Assembly (NCBI GenBank): GCA_938074335.1
Contig: CALJEL010000043.1
Location: 1-46,972 of the forward strand
DNA: 46,972 nt
Direction: 5' to 3'
From: an uncultured bacterium
GTDB lineage: Bacteria > Nitrospirota > Thermodesulfovibrionia > Thermodesulfovibrionales > CALJEL01
This document shows, piece by piece, positions 27,320-35,181 of this stretch. Numbering within the stretch: the first letter of the stretch is position 1; each line of letters opens with the position of its first letter. The notes under the pieces are model-generated. The model did no database searches. It had not been told where the DNA came from and saw only the letters and a list, made by a program, of their open reading frames with translations. The position numbers and the translations under genes are program-made.

Positions 27320-27505
27320 ATGTATCTTGTAAAGGTAGATACTGGTAAATGTGAGGGCTGTGAGGAGTGTGTCAATGTCTGCCCTCAGGGTGTTTTCAAG
27401 ATGGTCGATGGGAAGTCTGATCCCTATCAGACAAGTGAGTGTGTATTCTGTGAGAGCTGTATCGGTGTCTGTCCCACAGGTGCTATTACAATAACAGAGA
27501 TGTAA
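27320..27505 (+). CDS. 2[4Fe-4S] ferredoxin-like protein
   Basis: A 61-residue electron-transfer protein with two [4Fe-4S] motifs: C11x2C14x2C17x3C21P and C41x2C44x2C47x3C51P. CAGGAGG lies nine bases before the ATG. It stands alone with a terminator after it. Repeat B lies directly upstream. The protein fits the low-potential clostridial-type ferredoxins used in anaerobic metabolism; the partner enzyme is unknown. Confidence 0.93.
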   Translation: MYLVKVDTGKCEGCEECVNVCPQGVFKMVDGKSDPYQTSECVFCESCIGVCPTGAITITEM

Positions 27506-27512
27506 CGTTTAT

Positions 27513-27547
27513 GGCCAGGGCTTATTAAGCCCTGGCCAGTTTATTTT
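27513..27547 (+). terminator. Rho-independent terminator after the ferredoxin
   Basis: GGCCAGGGCTT (27513-27523) pairs perfectly with AAGCCCTGGCC (27527-27537), followed by AGTTTATTTT. The T-run is interrupted, but the 11-base stem is strong and lies just after the stop codon. Confidence 0.75.
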
Positions 27548-27591
27548 ATAATGGACTGCATTCCCCGCTGGGGCAGTGAGATGATTAATTG

Positions 27592-27636
27592 TTGACAATT
27601 TTTTTTGTTTTGCTTATAATGTAAGTAATTACTTAC
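27592..27636 (+). promoter_or_regulatory. Consensus promoter with palindromic operator for the tetR-efflux operon
   Basis: TTGACA (27592-27597), 17-base spacer, TATAAT (27615-27620): a perfect sigma-70 consensus. The 16-base perfect palindrome GTAAGTAATTACTTAC (27621-27636) follows directly and would cover the transcription start, ideal for repression by the TetR protein encoded next. Only 17 bases separate -10 from ATG, and there is no Shine-Dalgarno. Confidence 0.8.
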
Positions 27637-27637
27637 T

Positions 27638-28228
27638 ATGGAATCAACAAGGGAAAGGATACTTCAGGCATCATTAAAACTCTTTTCAGAAAAGGGGTAT
27701 CTCGGAGCCACCACGAGGGCGATTGCCAGGGAAGCGGATGTTGCTGAATTAACTCTCTTCAGATATTTCAGTACCAAGGAGAAGCTTTTTGAGGAGGTCA
27801 TTAATACCTATTCATTTCTTCCTACACTCAAGGAACTTCTCATTGAGATTGCGGAGAAGCCATACAGGGATGCCCTTATCATCATAGCAACAGGATTTCT
27901 TGACCTTCTTAATAAGAGAAAAGACCTTATCAGGATAATGCATTCAGAGATGCAAAGGTATCCTGAGAAGATCAAGAAGATACATGATTCCCTTATTAAT
28001 GAGACGCTGAGGCTTCTTTCAGGCTATTTTGAAGAAATGCAGAAAAAGGGAATATTGAGAAGATTTCCTTCTGAGTATGCTGCAAGGGCATTTCTCGGGA
28101 TGTTCTTTTCCTATTTTTATGCAAGGGATATAAAGATGCTTACAACATATAAAGAAGATGATACAAAAAAGATTGTAGAGACCTATGTAGATATCTTCAT
28201 TAATGGTACATTGAAACAGGAGGGATAG
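27638..28228 (+). CDS. TetR/AcrR-family transcriptional repressor
   Basis: A 196-residue regulator. The N-terminal helix-turn-helix (about residues 1-50) reads RERILQASLKLFSEKGYLGA, then TTRAIAREADVAELTLFRYF, the classic TetR pattern. The rest is the variable ligand-binding helical domain, similar to the CgmR/TetR_C group. It is the first gene of the efflux operon, and the palindrome at 27621-27636 is its likely autoregulatory operator. The message is probably near-leaderless (about 11 bases). Its ligand is probably a pump substrate. Confidence 0.92.
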   Translation: MESTRERILQASLKLFSEKGYLGATTRAIAREADVAELTLFRYFSTKEKLFEEVINTYSFLPTLKELLIEIAEKPYRDALIIIATGFLDLLNKRKDLIRIMHSEMQRYPEKIKKIHDSLINETLRLLSGYFEEMQKKGILRRFPSEYAARAFLGMFFSYFYARDIKMLTTYKEDDTKKIVETYVDIFINGTLKQEG

Positions 28229-28230
28229 AG

Positions 28231-29649
28231 ATGGTTTTTTCTTTGACCCTTGCATTATTTCAGAAGTCTGTTGGGATAAAGACTTTATCGCTCTGTAGAA
28301 CCTTACAGTTTGCTATCTTCCTTAGCCTGTTTACAGTAATGCTATTTTCTTTTATTATCTTAGATAAAGACATTTATGCAGAAGAACCACCTCTTCTTTC
28401 CCTGAAGGATGGTCTTAGGATGGCGACTGAAGAGTCAAGACTTTTAAGGATAGCCAGTCTCGGTGAAGATATGTCAAAGATGGAGCAGATGATTGCATGG
28501 TCAAGATTTCTTCCATCCATTAATGCCTATGCCAGGCAGACCTTTCTGGCAAATCAACCAGGGGCAAGATTTGGATATACTGAGGTGTATACCTCTCAAA
28601 AAGAATTCCTTTCTTATGGTGTAACCCTTTACCAGAGCCTTTACAGGGGTGGTGCTGATATTTCTTTATACAGGGCCTCAGAGAAGGATCTGGAGATCAG
28701 GAGGGATGATATAAAAAGACTGAGAAACTTAGTGGCAGTTGAGTTTATAAATGCCTATCTTGACCTCCTTGAGATTGATAGACTGATAAATGTATCAGAA
28801 AGAGAGGTGGAGAGCCTTGAGGCACATCTTAAAGAGGCAATGTCCATGTATGAAGAAGGTGTGATCACCAGAAATGAGAGGCTTGAGGTAGAGGTAAGAC
28901 TCTCTGATGCAAGGCAGAGGCTTTTGAGCCTGAAGAATCAGAGGTCCTTTTATGTATCAAAAATAAACAGTATGCTTCTTATGCCCCTTGACAGGGACTT
29001 CAGGATTGAAGAGATAAGATTTGATGAAGAAGAGGAGCCTGAAATCATCGGTCTTCAAGAGGCCTGGCAGGAGGCGATAAATAGGAGGCCAGAGCTCCGG
29101 ATAATTGAAAAAGAGATAGAGAAGGTAAGGCTTCAGCAGAGGGCAAAGAGTGCAGAATACTATCCAGAGTTTTTTGTCCAGGCAGGATATGATTATACAG
29201 AAAATAGGTACCAGCTACATGAGGAAAACTGGTCATTGATCCTCGGGGTAAATATAAATCTCTTTAAAGGTGGTGCAACGACCTCAGAGATTGAAAAACT
29301 GAGATACAGGGAGAGGCAGTTAATTGAAGAGAAGGAAAGGCTTATGGATGAAATAAGGCTTGAGGTAAAGAAGTTTTATACCGGCCTTAAAAATTCTATG
29401 GATAGATTATCCGTAACAGGCCAGGCGGTCTTACAGGCTGAGGAGAACCTCAGGATCAATAGACTCAGATTTGAGGAGGGGGTTGGGAAGTCCAGCGATG
29501 TCCTTGATGCCATAGCGCTTTATACCCTTGCAGAGACTAATTATGAGAGTGCAAGGTATGAATTCTTAAAAGCCAGGGCTGGTCTTGAATATGCCATGGG
29601 TAAAGACCTTGTGTCAATATATGGAGGTGAAGATGGAAGCGGTGAATAA
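28231..29649 (+). CDS. TolC-family outer-membrane efflux channel
   Basis: A 472-residue outer-membrane factor with a signal-like hydrophobic stretch (residues about 25-48) and two OEP repeats of long helices and strands (LSLKDGLRMATEESRLL; RRPELRIIEKEIEKVRLQQR). GNE-type turn residues and the RLRFEEGVGKSSDVLDAI region are typical of TolC helices. It follows tetR by two bases with GGAGGGATAG upstream. It should form the outer part of the tripartite pump with the next two genes. Confidence 0.9.
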   Translation: MVFSLTLALFQKSVGIKTLSLCRTLQFAIFLSLFTVMLFSFIILDKDIYAEEPPLLSLKDGLRMATEESRLLRIASLGEDMSKMEQMIAWSRFLPSINAYARQTFLANQPGARFGYTEVYTSQKEFLSYGVTLYQSLYRGGADISLYRASEKDLEIRRDDIKRLRNLVAVEFINAYLDLLEIDRLINVSEREVESLEAHLKEAMSMYEEGVITRNERLEVEVRLSDARQRLLSLKNQRSFYVSKINSMLLMPLDRDFRIEEIRFDEEEEPEIIGLQEAWQEAINRRPELRIIEKEIEKVRLQQRAKSAEYYPEFFVQAGYDYTENRYQLHEENWSLILGVNINLFKGGATTSEIEKLRYRERQLIEEKERLMDEIRLEVKKFYTGLKNSMDRLSVTGQAVLQAEENLRINRLRFEEGVGKSSDVLDAIALYTLAETNYESARYEFLKARAGLEYAMGKDLVSIYGGEDGSGE

Positions 29650-30715
29650 TAAAAGAAAAAAGATTGCTGCTATTGTGTTTTCATCAATTACCATAACAGG
29701 TGCCTTTGTCCTCTTCTTTTATCTCAGATATAAGTCCACACATATCACTACAGATAATGCTTATGTGGAGGGCTTTATCCATGTAGTATCCTCTAAGGTA
29801 TCTGGAACTGTTAAAGCTATTTATGTTCAGGATAACCAGTATGTAAAGAAAGGAGATCTTCTCCTTGAGATCGACCCTGCTGATTATGAAGTAAAGTTAA
29901 AAGAGGCAGAGGCAGCCCTTGATGCTGAAAGAAAAAGATTAGTTGAAATAGGCTCAAGGATTGAGGCAGCAGATAAACAACTTGAGCAGGCAATAGCAGG
30001 CCTTGAGGCTGCAAGGGCAAATCTTGAACTTCAGAAGGCAAATCTCTTACAGGCAGAGCTTGACTATAAGAGGGCTGATGCCCTTCTGAGGAAAGAGGCA
30101 ATATCCAGGGCACAGTATGATAAGGCAAAGACAGCCTATGAGATTGCCAGGGCACAGCTAAGGGCAGCAGAAGAACAGGTGAGACAGGCGCAGAGTGCCA
30201 TTGAGACTCAGAGGGCCCTTGTCAAACAGGCAGAGGCATTGAAGCCCCTTCAGTTTTCAAATATTAAACAGAAAGAGGCACTTCTTGAGGCTGCAAGGCT
30301 TAAATATAACTATACAAAGATATACGCACCTTCTGATGGTTATATAACAAAAAAGTCAGTGGAGGTAGGAAATCTGATTCGGGAGGGTCAGCCTCTTATG
30401 GCAGTGGTTCCACTTCAAGATGTCTGGATAGTGGCTAATTACAAGGAGACACAGCTTGAGAAGGTCAGGCCGGGTCAGAAGGTAAAGATAAAGGTTGATA
30501 CCTATCCTCGAAAGGTTTTCTGGGGAAGGGTGGACAGCATCATGGCTGGTACAGGAGCAGTATTCAGCCTTTTCCCACCTGAAAATGCAACAGGCAATTA
30601 TGTAAAGGTAGTTCAGAGGATTCCTGTAAAGATAGTGCTTGAGAAAGAAACTGACAGGGAACACTATCTAAGGGTTGGCATGTCAGCAGTGGTAACAGTA
30701 ATTATCACTGATTGA
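29633..30715 (+). CDS. emrA: EmrA/HlyD-family membrane-fusion protein
   Basis: A 360-residue periplasmic adaptor. One N-terminal membrane anchor (IVFSSITITGAFVLFFYL), then a split lipoyl domain (VKAIYVQDNQYVKKGDLLLEI and TKIYAPSDGYITKKSVEVG), a long alpha-hairpin rich in Ala/Glu/Gln (residues about 100-210), and a beta-barrel (MAVVPLQDVWIVANYKETQL). I chose ATG 29633, six bases after GGAGGTGAAG, overlapping the TolC gene by 17 bases. An upstream in-frame ATG at 29585 lies inside that gene. It links the MFS pump to the TolC-like channel. Confidence 0.93.
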   Translation: MEAVNNKRKKIAAIVFSSITITGAFVLFFYLRYKSTHITTDNAYVEGFIHVVSSKVSGTVKAIYVQDNQYVKKGDLLLEIDPADYEVKLKEAEAALDAERKRLVEIGSRIEAADKQLEQAIAGLEAARANLELQKANLLQAELDYKRADALLRKEAISRAQYDKAKTAYEIARAQLRAAEEQVRQAQSAIETQRALVKQAEALKPLQFSNIKQKEALLEAARLKYNYTKIYAPSDGYITKKSVEVGNLIREGQPLMAVVPLQDVWIVANYKETQLEKVRPGQKVKIKVDTYPRKVFWGRVDSIMAGTGAVFSLFPPENATGNYVKVVQRIPVKIVLEKETDREHYLRVGMSAVVTVIITD

Positions 30716-30725
30716 TAAAGTTTCC

Positions 30726-32246
30726 ATGAATAAGTGGCTTATTACATTAACAGTGATGCTTCCTACCCTGATTGAGATCATTGATACATCAGTGGTGAAT
30801 GTATCACTTGATCATATAAGGGGAAGTCTTTCTGCCGGTATAGAAGAATCCACCTGGACCATCACATCCTACCTTGTATCAAATGCCATAATCATACCCA
30901 TGACAGGATGGCTGAGCAGGAGATTTGGCAGGAAGCGCTATCTTATCTTTTCAATCTTTCTTTTCACCGCCAGTTCCTTTCTCTGTGGTTCTGCCTGGAG
31001 CCTCGGGAGCCTTGTATTCTTCCGTGTCCTTCAGGGAATAGGTGGGGGAGCACTTCAACCACTCAGTCAATCCATACTCCTTGAGACCTTCCCACCTCAT
31101 CAGCATGGAACAGCAATGGCAGCCTTTGGAATAGGGATAATGTTTGGTCCCATTGTGGGTCCACTGCTTGGAGGATGGATAACTGATAACTGGTCATGGA
31201 GATGGATATTTTATATAAATATTCCCGTAGGGATAATATCCATTCTTATGACAGTATTTTTTATAAAAGACCCTCCATATATGAAGGGAATGAAACTCAG
31301 GATTGATTACTGGGGAATAATGTTTCTTGCCCTGGGGCTTGGATGCCTTCAGGTTGTCCTTGACAAAGGCCAGAGTGAAAACTGGTTTGACTCAAGGTTT
31401 ATTACTATCCTTACTATTATATCCTTTATCTCCCTTGTACTCTTTGTGATAATTGAATTTTTTACAGTCCATCCAGTGGTCAATCTCAGGGTCTTTAAGG
31501 ATCTCTCCTTCAGTACAGGTAATATTGTAATGTTCTTTGCCTTTTTCAATCTCTTTGGAAGCATAGTACTCCTGCCCATATATCTTCAGACCCTTATGGG
31601 ATATACTGCAACAAAGGCAGGTATGGTGCTTGGCCCGGGTGGTCTTGCAACCCTAATTGCACTTCCCATTGCAGGAAGACTCGTTCATAAGATAAACCCT
31701 AAGATAGTCCTTGGAGCCGGGATACTTATTAGTTGTTATTCAACTTATCTCATGTCAAATTTTAATCTTCAGGCTGATTTCTGGAGCATAATCTGGCCAA
31801 GGATTGTCCTTGGTATTGGCATGCCCTTTATATTCATATCCCTCACAATACTTACCATGGCAGGAATAAAAAAAGAAGAGATGGGAAATGCTACAGGCAT
31901 ATATAATCTCCTGAGGAATCTTGGTGGAAGTTTTGGCGTTGCCTTTGTCACAACAATGCTTCAGAGAAGGGCACAGTTTCACCAGTTCAGGCTTGTGGAG
32001 AATCTTACCGTATTTGATCCCCAGCTTCAAATAGCCTCTGAAAATCTCTCCCAGGTTTTTGAATTTAAAGGATATGGGCCCCTTTCTGAATACTCAGGTC
32101 TTACAGTAATCTACAGGGAACTTTTAAGGCAGGCCTCCATGCTCGGATTCAATGATGCCTTTTATCTGTTGAGTATAATGATGATAGGAGTATTTTCCCT
32201 GATCTTTCTTCTTAAAAGACCGGTTGTATCTCCTGGCAGAGGTTAA
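30726..32246 (+). CDS. emrB: EmrB/QacA-family MFS drug exporter (DHA2)
   Basis: A 506-residue, 14-segment proton-coupled exporter. Seen: LPTLIEIIDTSVVNVSL (TM1 with motif D1), GWLSRRFGRKR (motif A), RVLQGIGGGALQPLSQSILL (motif B) and GPIVGPLLGGWITDNWSWRW (motif C). With the upstream adaptor and channel it forms an EmrAB-TolC-type tripartite pump. It is the last gene in the TetR-controlled operon; a decayed DUF3782-like copy begins nine bases after the stop. Confidence 0.95.
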   Translation: MNKWLITLTVMLPTLIEIIDTSVVNVSLDHIRGSLSAGIEESTWTITSYLVSNAIIIPMTGWLSRRFGRKRYLIFSIFLFTASSFLCGSAWSLGSLVFFRVLQGIGGGALQPLSQSILLETFPPHQHGTAMAAFGIGIMFGPIVGPLLGGWITDNWSWRWIFYINIPVGIISILMTVFFIKDPPYMKGMKLRIDYWGIMFLALGLGCLQVVLDKGQSENWFDSRFITILTIISFISLVLFVIIEFFTVHPVVNLRVFKDLSFSTGNIVMFFAFFNLFGSIVLLPIYLQTLMGYTATKAGMVLGPGGLATLIALPIAGRLVHKINPKIVLGAGILISCYSTYLMSNFNLQADFWSIIWPRIVLGIGMPFIFISLTILTMAGIKKEEMGNATGIYNLLRNLGGSFGVAFVTTMLQRRAQFHQFRLVENLTVFDPQLQIASENLSQVFEFKGYGPLSEYSGLTVIYRELLRQASMLGFNDAFYLLSIMMIGVFSLIFLLKRPVVSPGRG

Positions 32247-32255
32247 TATTTTTTA

Positions 32256-32610
32256 GCAGGCCTGATAAAAAGGAGATAGAAAGGTTTGCAGGGCTTTTAA
32301 TAGGGTCAGGAGTCATCTGAATACGCCTGTGTATTCCTGTTTGGATATTACTATTCTCCAGAGGTAAAGAAATATTGAGATAAAGATAATCCCTCATCTG
32401 CCGATAGAAATATATTAATCCGGTAGGCCTCACACCAGTTACCTTGTAGGTGAAGGAATTTTATAGGTGAAGAGGTGAAGGGGTGAGTCTATCGCACTGT
32501 CGCACTACTAAGGTGTCTCTATAAAGGCATTTCGGCATACCGCACCATTCTATCAGCAGTTCAGGGTTAATGAAGAGCTTTGAATTTGAGATGAAGTATA
32601 AATATTTCCT
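32256..32610 (+). pseudogene. Decayed DUF3782-like copy P1, split by repeat C
   Basis: Bases 32256-32390 are a near copy of 33198-33350 of the intact gene downstream (AAAAGGAGATAGAAAGG, GTCAGGAGTCATCTGAAT), with small deletions that break the frame. Bases 32571-32610 match the intact gene's 3' end (GAAGAGCTTTGAATTTGAG). Between them sits repeat C (32391-32566). No protein can be made from it. Confidence 0.85.
32391..32566. mobile_element. MITE-like hairpin repeat, copy C, inserted in a pseudogene
   Basis: The 176-base element has ends CCCTCATCTGCCGATAGAAAT and, inverted, CCCTGAACTGCTGATAGAAT. It interrupts pseudogene P1; joining the flanks through one AAT restores the exact paralogous sequence around GATAAAGAT and GAAGAGC. 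Flanking AAT or TAAT copies are a possible target duplication. The right part (TCGCACTACTAAGGTGTC, then CTATAAAGGC) matches copy A. No open frame is inside, so mobility must be supplied in trans. Confidence 0.75.
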
Positions 32611-32639
32611 GCACCTCGTAGGTGTTGGTTCCGTTAGAG

Positions 32640-32693
32640 GCACTGTAACACTACTTTGAGGCAGCCTGCCAGTAAGGTATCGGCAAAATAGGG
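32640..32693. repeat. Isolated element end (half copy)
   Basis: This 54-base stretch is the inverted counterpart of the left end of copy A (5064-5118), with only about two mismatches, and ends ATCGGCAAAATAGGG. It lies immediately before the -10 box of the intact DUF3782-like gene. Confidence 0.75.
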
Positions 32694-32699
32694 TATAAT
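32694..32699 (+). promoter_or_regulatory. -10 box of the DUF3782-like gene, leaderless context
   Basis: TATAAT directly abuts the AGGG end of the half element and is only five bases from the ATG (32705). Transcription would begin at or within a base or two of the start codon. No -35 consensus is seen in the repeat end. Confidence 0.5.
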
Positions 32700-32704
32700 T
32701 AATC

Positions 32705-33391
32705 ATGCATAGGGCTATAAAGATAAAAGAGAGGATAAAAAGGGTTTTCCCTGAGAAACAGGCAGGTGTGCTTGTTGAGCTCGTAGATATGGTCGATGAG
32801 ACTGTAAAGGTAAGTGATTTTAATGAACTTAAATCAATAGTGGCAGATCTTGCAAAGGCCCAGAAGGAGCTTGCTGAGGCACAGAAGAGGACAGAGCAGA
32901 GGGTAGAGGAGCTTGCCGAGGCTCAGAAGAAGACAGAGGAAGAATTAAGAAAACTGATAAAAGAGCATGAAAAGACAAGGCAGATGGTGGCAGGTCTTTC
33001 TGATACAGTTGGTTATGGTCTGGAGGATAAGATAATGCCCTATATACCTGACTTTGCAAGGAAAGAATTCGGGATAGAGACCGTACTTATAGACAGGAGA
33101 AATATAGTTTATCCAGATGGCAGGTATGATGAGGTGAATGTCTATGTGGAGGGAAGAAAGAATGGAGAGAGGGTTTATCTGATAGGAGAGTGTAAGGCAA
33201 GGCCTGGTAAAAAGGAGATAGAAAGGTTTGCAGGGCTTTTAAAGAGGGTCAGGAGTCATCTGAATGCGCCTGTGTATTCCTTTATTGTTGGATATTACTA
33301 TTCTCCAAAGGTGGAGAAATATCTCAAGGAGAAATATCCAGAGATAAAGATGATGAAGAGCTTTGAATTTGAGATGAAGTATGTAAGATAG
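32705..33391 (+). CDS. DUF3782-like protein: coiled coil plus PD-(D/E)XK nuclease-like domain
   Basis: A 228-residue protein of a family often present in many copies in thermophiles. Residues 1-40 are helical, 40-95 a coiled coil with repeats of roughly 14 residues (AEAQKRTEQRVEEL), and 98-228 a restriction-endonuclease-like fold. Possible catalytic residues are E107 (GYGLEDKI), D142 (RYDEVNVYVEG) and E162-x-K164 (IGECKAR), a complete PD-(D/E)XK set. No role is established. Three broken copies lie in the window (32256, 44111 and 46164). A half element end supplies sequence just upstream of its promoter. There is no Shine-Dalgarno before ATG. Confidence 0.85.
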   Translation: MHRAIKIKERIKRVFPEKQAGVLVELVDMVDETVKVSDFNELKSIVADLAKAQKELAEAQKRTEQRVEELAEAQKKTEEELRKLIKEHEKTRQMVAGLSDTVGYGLEDKIMPYIPDFARKEFGIETVLIDRRNIVYPDGRYDEVNVYVEGRKNGERVYLIGECKARPGKKEIERFAGLLKRVRSHLNAPVYSFIVGYYYSPKVEKYLKEKYPEIKMMKSFEFEMKYVR

Positions 33392-33493
33392 AAAAGGAGA
33401 TAATGATCAAAGACTTTCATGATGGCTCTAAAAATAAGCCATAGTTAAACTTCCTTAAGAATAGATTTTAAAATTCCCCTTATATTTTGACTG

Positions 33494-33522
33494 TTGCAAA
33501 TATTTATGTCAAGTGTTAAAAT
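33494..33522 (+). promoter_or_regulatory. Promoter for endoQ giving a leaderless message
   Basis: TTGCAA (33494-33499), 17-base spacer, TAAAAT (33517-33522), then only five bases to ATG 33528. No ribosome-binding site is present, so the transcript should start at the initiation codon. Confidence 0.5.
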
Positions 33523-33527
33523 CCACT

Positions 33528-34802
33528 ATGCCTTTTATTGCTGACCTTCACATCCATTCAAGATACTCAAGGGCTACAAGTCCTGATATGTCACCTGAAG
33601 GACTCTGGAGATGGGCTCAGCTAAAGGGTATTCAGGTAATAGGGACTGGAGATTTTACCCACCCTGGATGGCTTTCTGAATTGAAAGAAAAACTTGAACC
33701 TCAGGATAATGGTCTTTTAATCTTAAAAGAAGAATTTAAAAATCCCTCTATTCCAGAACCCTGCATGGCCGAGGTGTATTTTATGCTCACAGGTGAGGTG
33801 AGCTGTATATACAGCAAAAACGGCAGGTTGAGGAAGATTCATTGTGTTCTTCTCTGCCCATCCTTCAGGGAAGTTATGGAGATAAATAAAAGACTCTCAA
33901 GGATTGGCTCCCTTTCTGCTGATGGAAGACCTATCCTTGGACTTGATGCAAAGGAACTTTTAAAGGTGATCCTTGATATATCTCATGATATACTCCTTGT
34001 ACCAGCCCATGCCTGGACACCCCATTTTTCTATATTCGGTGCAGAGTCGGGCTTTGATTCTCTTGAGGAGTGTTTTGAAGAGCTTTCATCTTATATTTAC
34101 GCTATTGAGACAGGACTTTCATCTGATCCTCCAATGAACTGGAGGCTATCAGACCTTGACAGAATCACCCTTATCTCAAATTCAGATGCCCATTCTCCAG
34201 CAAAGATAGGCAGGGAGGCAAATATCTTTGAGACAGGACTTTCATATAAAGAGATAATAGATGCAATAAGAACAAGGAAAGGTTTTAAGGGTACAATAGA
34301 ATTTTTTCCTGAAGAGGGCAAATACCATTATGATGGTCACAGAATATGCAGGGTAAGGCTTTCTCCTAAGGAGACGATAAATCATAATTATCTCTGCCCG
34401 GTATGTGGCAAGAGGCTCACTGTAGGTGTAATGCACAGGGTTGAGAGGCTTGCAGATAGACCTGAAGGTTTCAGACCAGAGGGAGCACCATTTTATTCTT
34501 CCATAATCCCCCTTCCAGAGGTAATATCAGAGGTTTTAAAGGTTGGGGTTAATAGTAAGAGGGTGGAGGAAGAATATCTAAGGCTTTTAAGCAAATTTGG
34601 AAATGAATTCAGGATATTGATGGATATACCTCTTGATGAACTTGAAAAGGAGAATCCTCTTTTAAGAGAGGCAATTGAGAGGATGAGGACAGGTCGGGTG
34701 AATATAGCACCTGGTTTTGATGGCGAATACGGTAAGGTCAGGATATTTGAAGAGCCAGAAAGGCATGAATTCAAGGGCCAGGTGAGTCTGTTTCAAGAAT
34801 GA
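33528..34802 (+). CDS. Endonuclease Q-like PHP-family DNA-repair nuclease
   Basis: A 424-residue protein resembling EndoQ, which cuts 5' to deaminated bases (uracil, hypoxanthine, xanthine) and abasic sites. The PHP metal motif is DLHIHSRYS (residues 6-14), with GTGDFTHPGW, PAHAWTPHFSIFG and ISNSDAHSPAKIGREAN supplying the remaining ligands. The zinc-like segment CRVRLSPKE...CPVCGKRLTVG is also as in EndoQ. I chose ATG 33528 because an in-frame GTG at 33513 would sit in the -10 region. The gene overlaps the opposing YkgJ-like gene by 32 bases at its 3' end. Confidence 0.85.
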   Translation: MPFIADLHIHSRYSRATSPDMSPEGLWRWAQLKGIQVIGTGDFTHPGWLSELKEKLEPQDNGLLILKEEFKNPSIPEPCMAEVYFMLTGEVSCIYSKNGRLRKIHCVLLCPSFREVMEINKRLSRIGSLSADGRPILGLDAKELLKVILDISHDILLVPAHAWTPHFSIFGAESGFDSLEECFEELSSYIYAIETGLSSDPPMNWRLSDLDRITLISNSDAHSPAKIGREANIFETGLSYKEIIDAIRTRKGFKGTIEFFPEEGKYHYDGHRICRVRLSPKETINHNYLCPVCGKRLTVGVMHRVERLADRPEGFRPEGAPFYSSIIPLPEVISEVLKVGVNSKRVEEEYLRLLSKFGNEFRILMDIPLDELEKENPLLREAIERMRTGRVNIAPGFDGEYGKVRIFEEPERHEFKGQVSLFQE

Positions 34803-35181
34803 GCCTTCTGCTTAACTCCACTATTTCCTTTATAATTTCAATCAATCTTCTTGCCTTTCTCTGGTCTCCCTCATCCATAGTCTTGAGGAGCCTTTCACAG
34901 AAATACCAGGTACACCTTAATGGTCTCTGCCATCTTGGTTTCATACAGCCCGCCGGTCCAAGGAATTGACAGGGCTCTTCCGGTCCACGATTATCAAGGC
35001 TGTATTCAGGAATGCCAGCAAGTTTCATGTAGATAAGGTCCTTTTCTTCTGGTATGGCATGCCTCTGTTTACAACAGACATGCTCGCAGAGAGCACAGGT
35101 GATCCTGGTGTAGTCCTCAATAAGTGGAGAGGCCTCAATAAGTATCTCCTTTAATTCCTTTGCGATCTCTTCAGGACTCAT
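34771..35181 (-). CDS. YkgJ-type cysteine-cluster protein
   Basis: A 136-residue protein with a cysteine-rich metal-binding pattern: C-ALC-EHVCC near residues 29-37, C68 (EEPCQFLG), C76 (AGCMKP), C87 (LRCTWYFC) and C92. Members of the YkgJ (pfam03692) group are thought to chelate zinc or carry an Fe-S cluster, with no known function. It follows the radical SAM gene with an 11-base overlap, so the two are probably co-translated. Confidence 0.75.
   Translation of the reverse strand: MSPEEIAKELKEILIEASPLIEDYTRITCALCEHVCCKQRHAIPEEKDLIYMKLAGIPEYSLDNRGPEEPCQFLGPAGCMKPRWQRPLRCTWYFCERLLKTMDEGDQRKARRLIEIIKEIVELSRRLILETDSPGP

Noticed and set aside
33392-33460. Terminator after the DUF3782-like gene
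   Set aside because: ATGGCT/AGCCAT forms only a six-base stem with a nine-base AT loop and no T-run.
33513-33527. GTG start for the EndoQ-like gene
   Set aside because: The five added codons overlap the -10 box and are not conserved-looking; ATG 33528 fits the family N-terminus (DLHIHS near residue 6).
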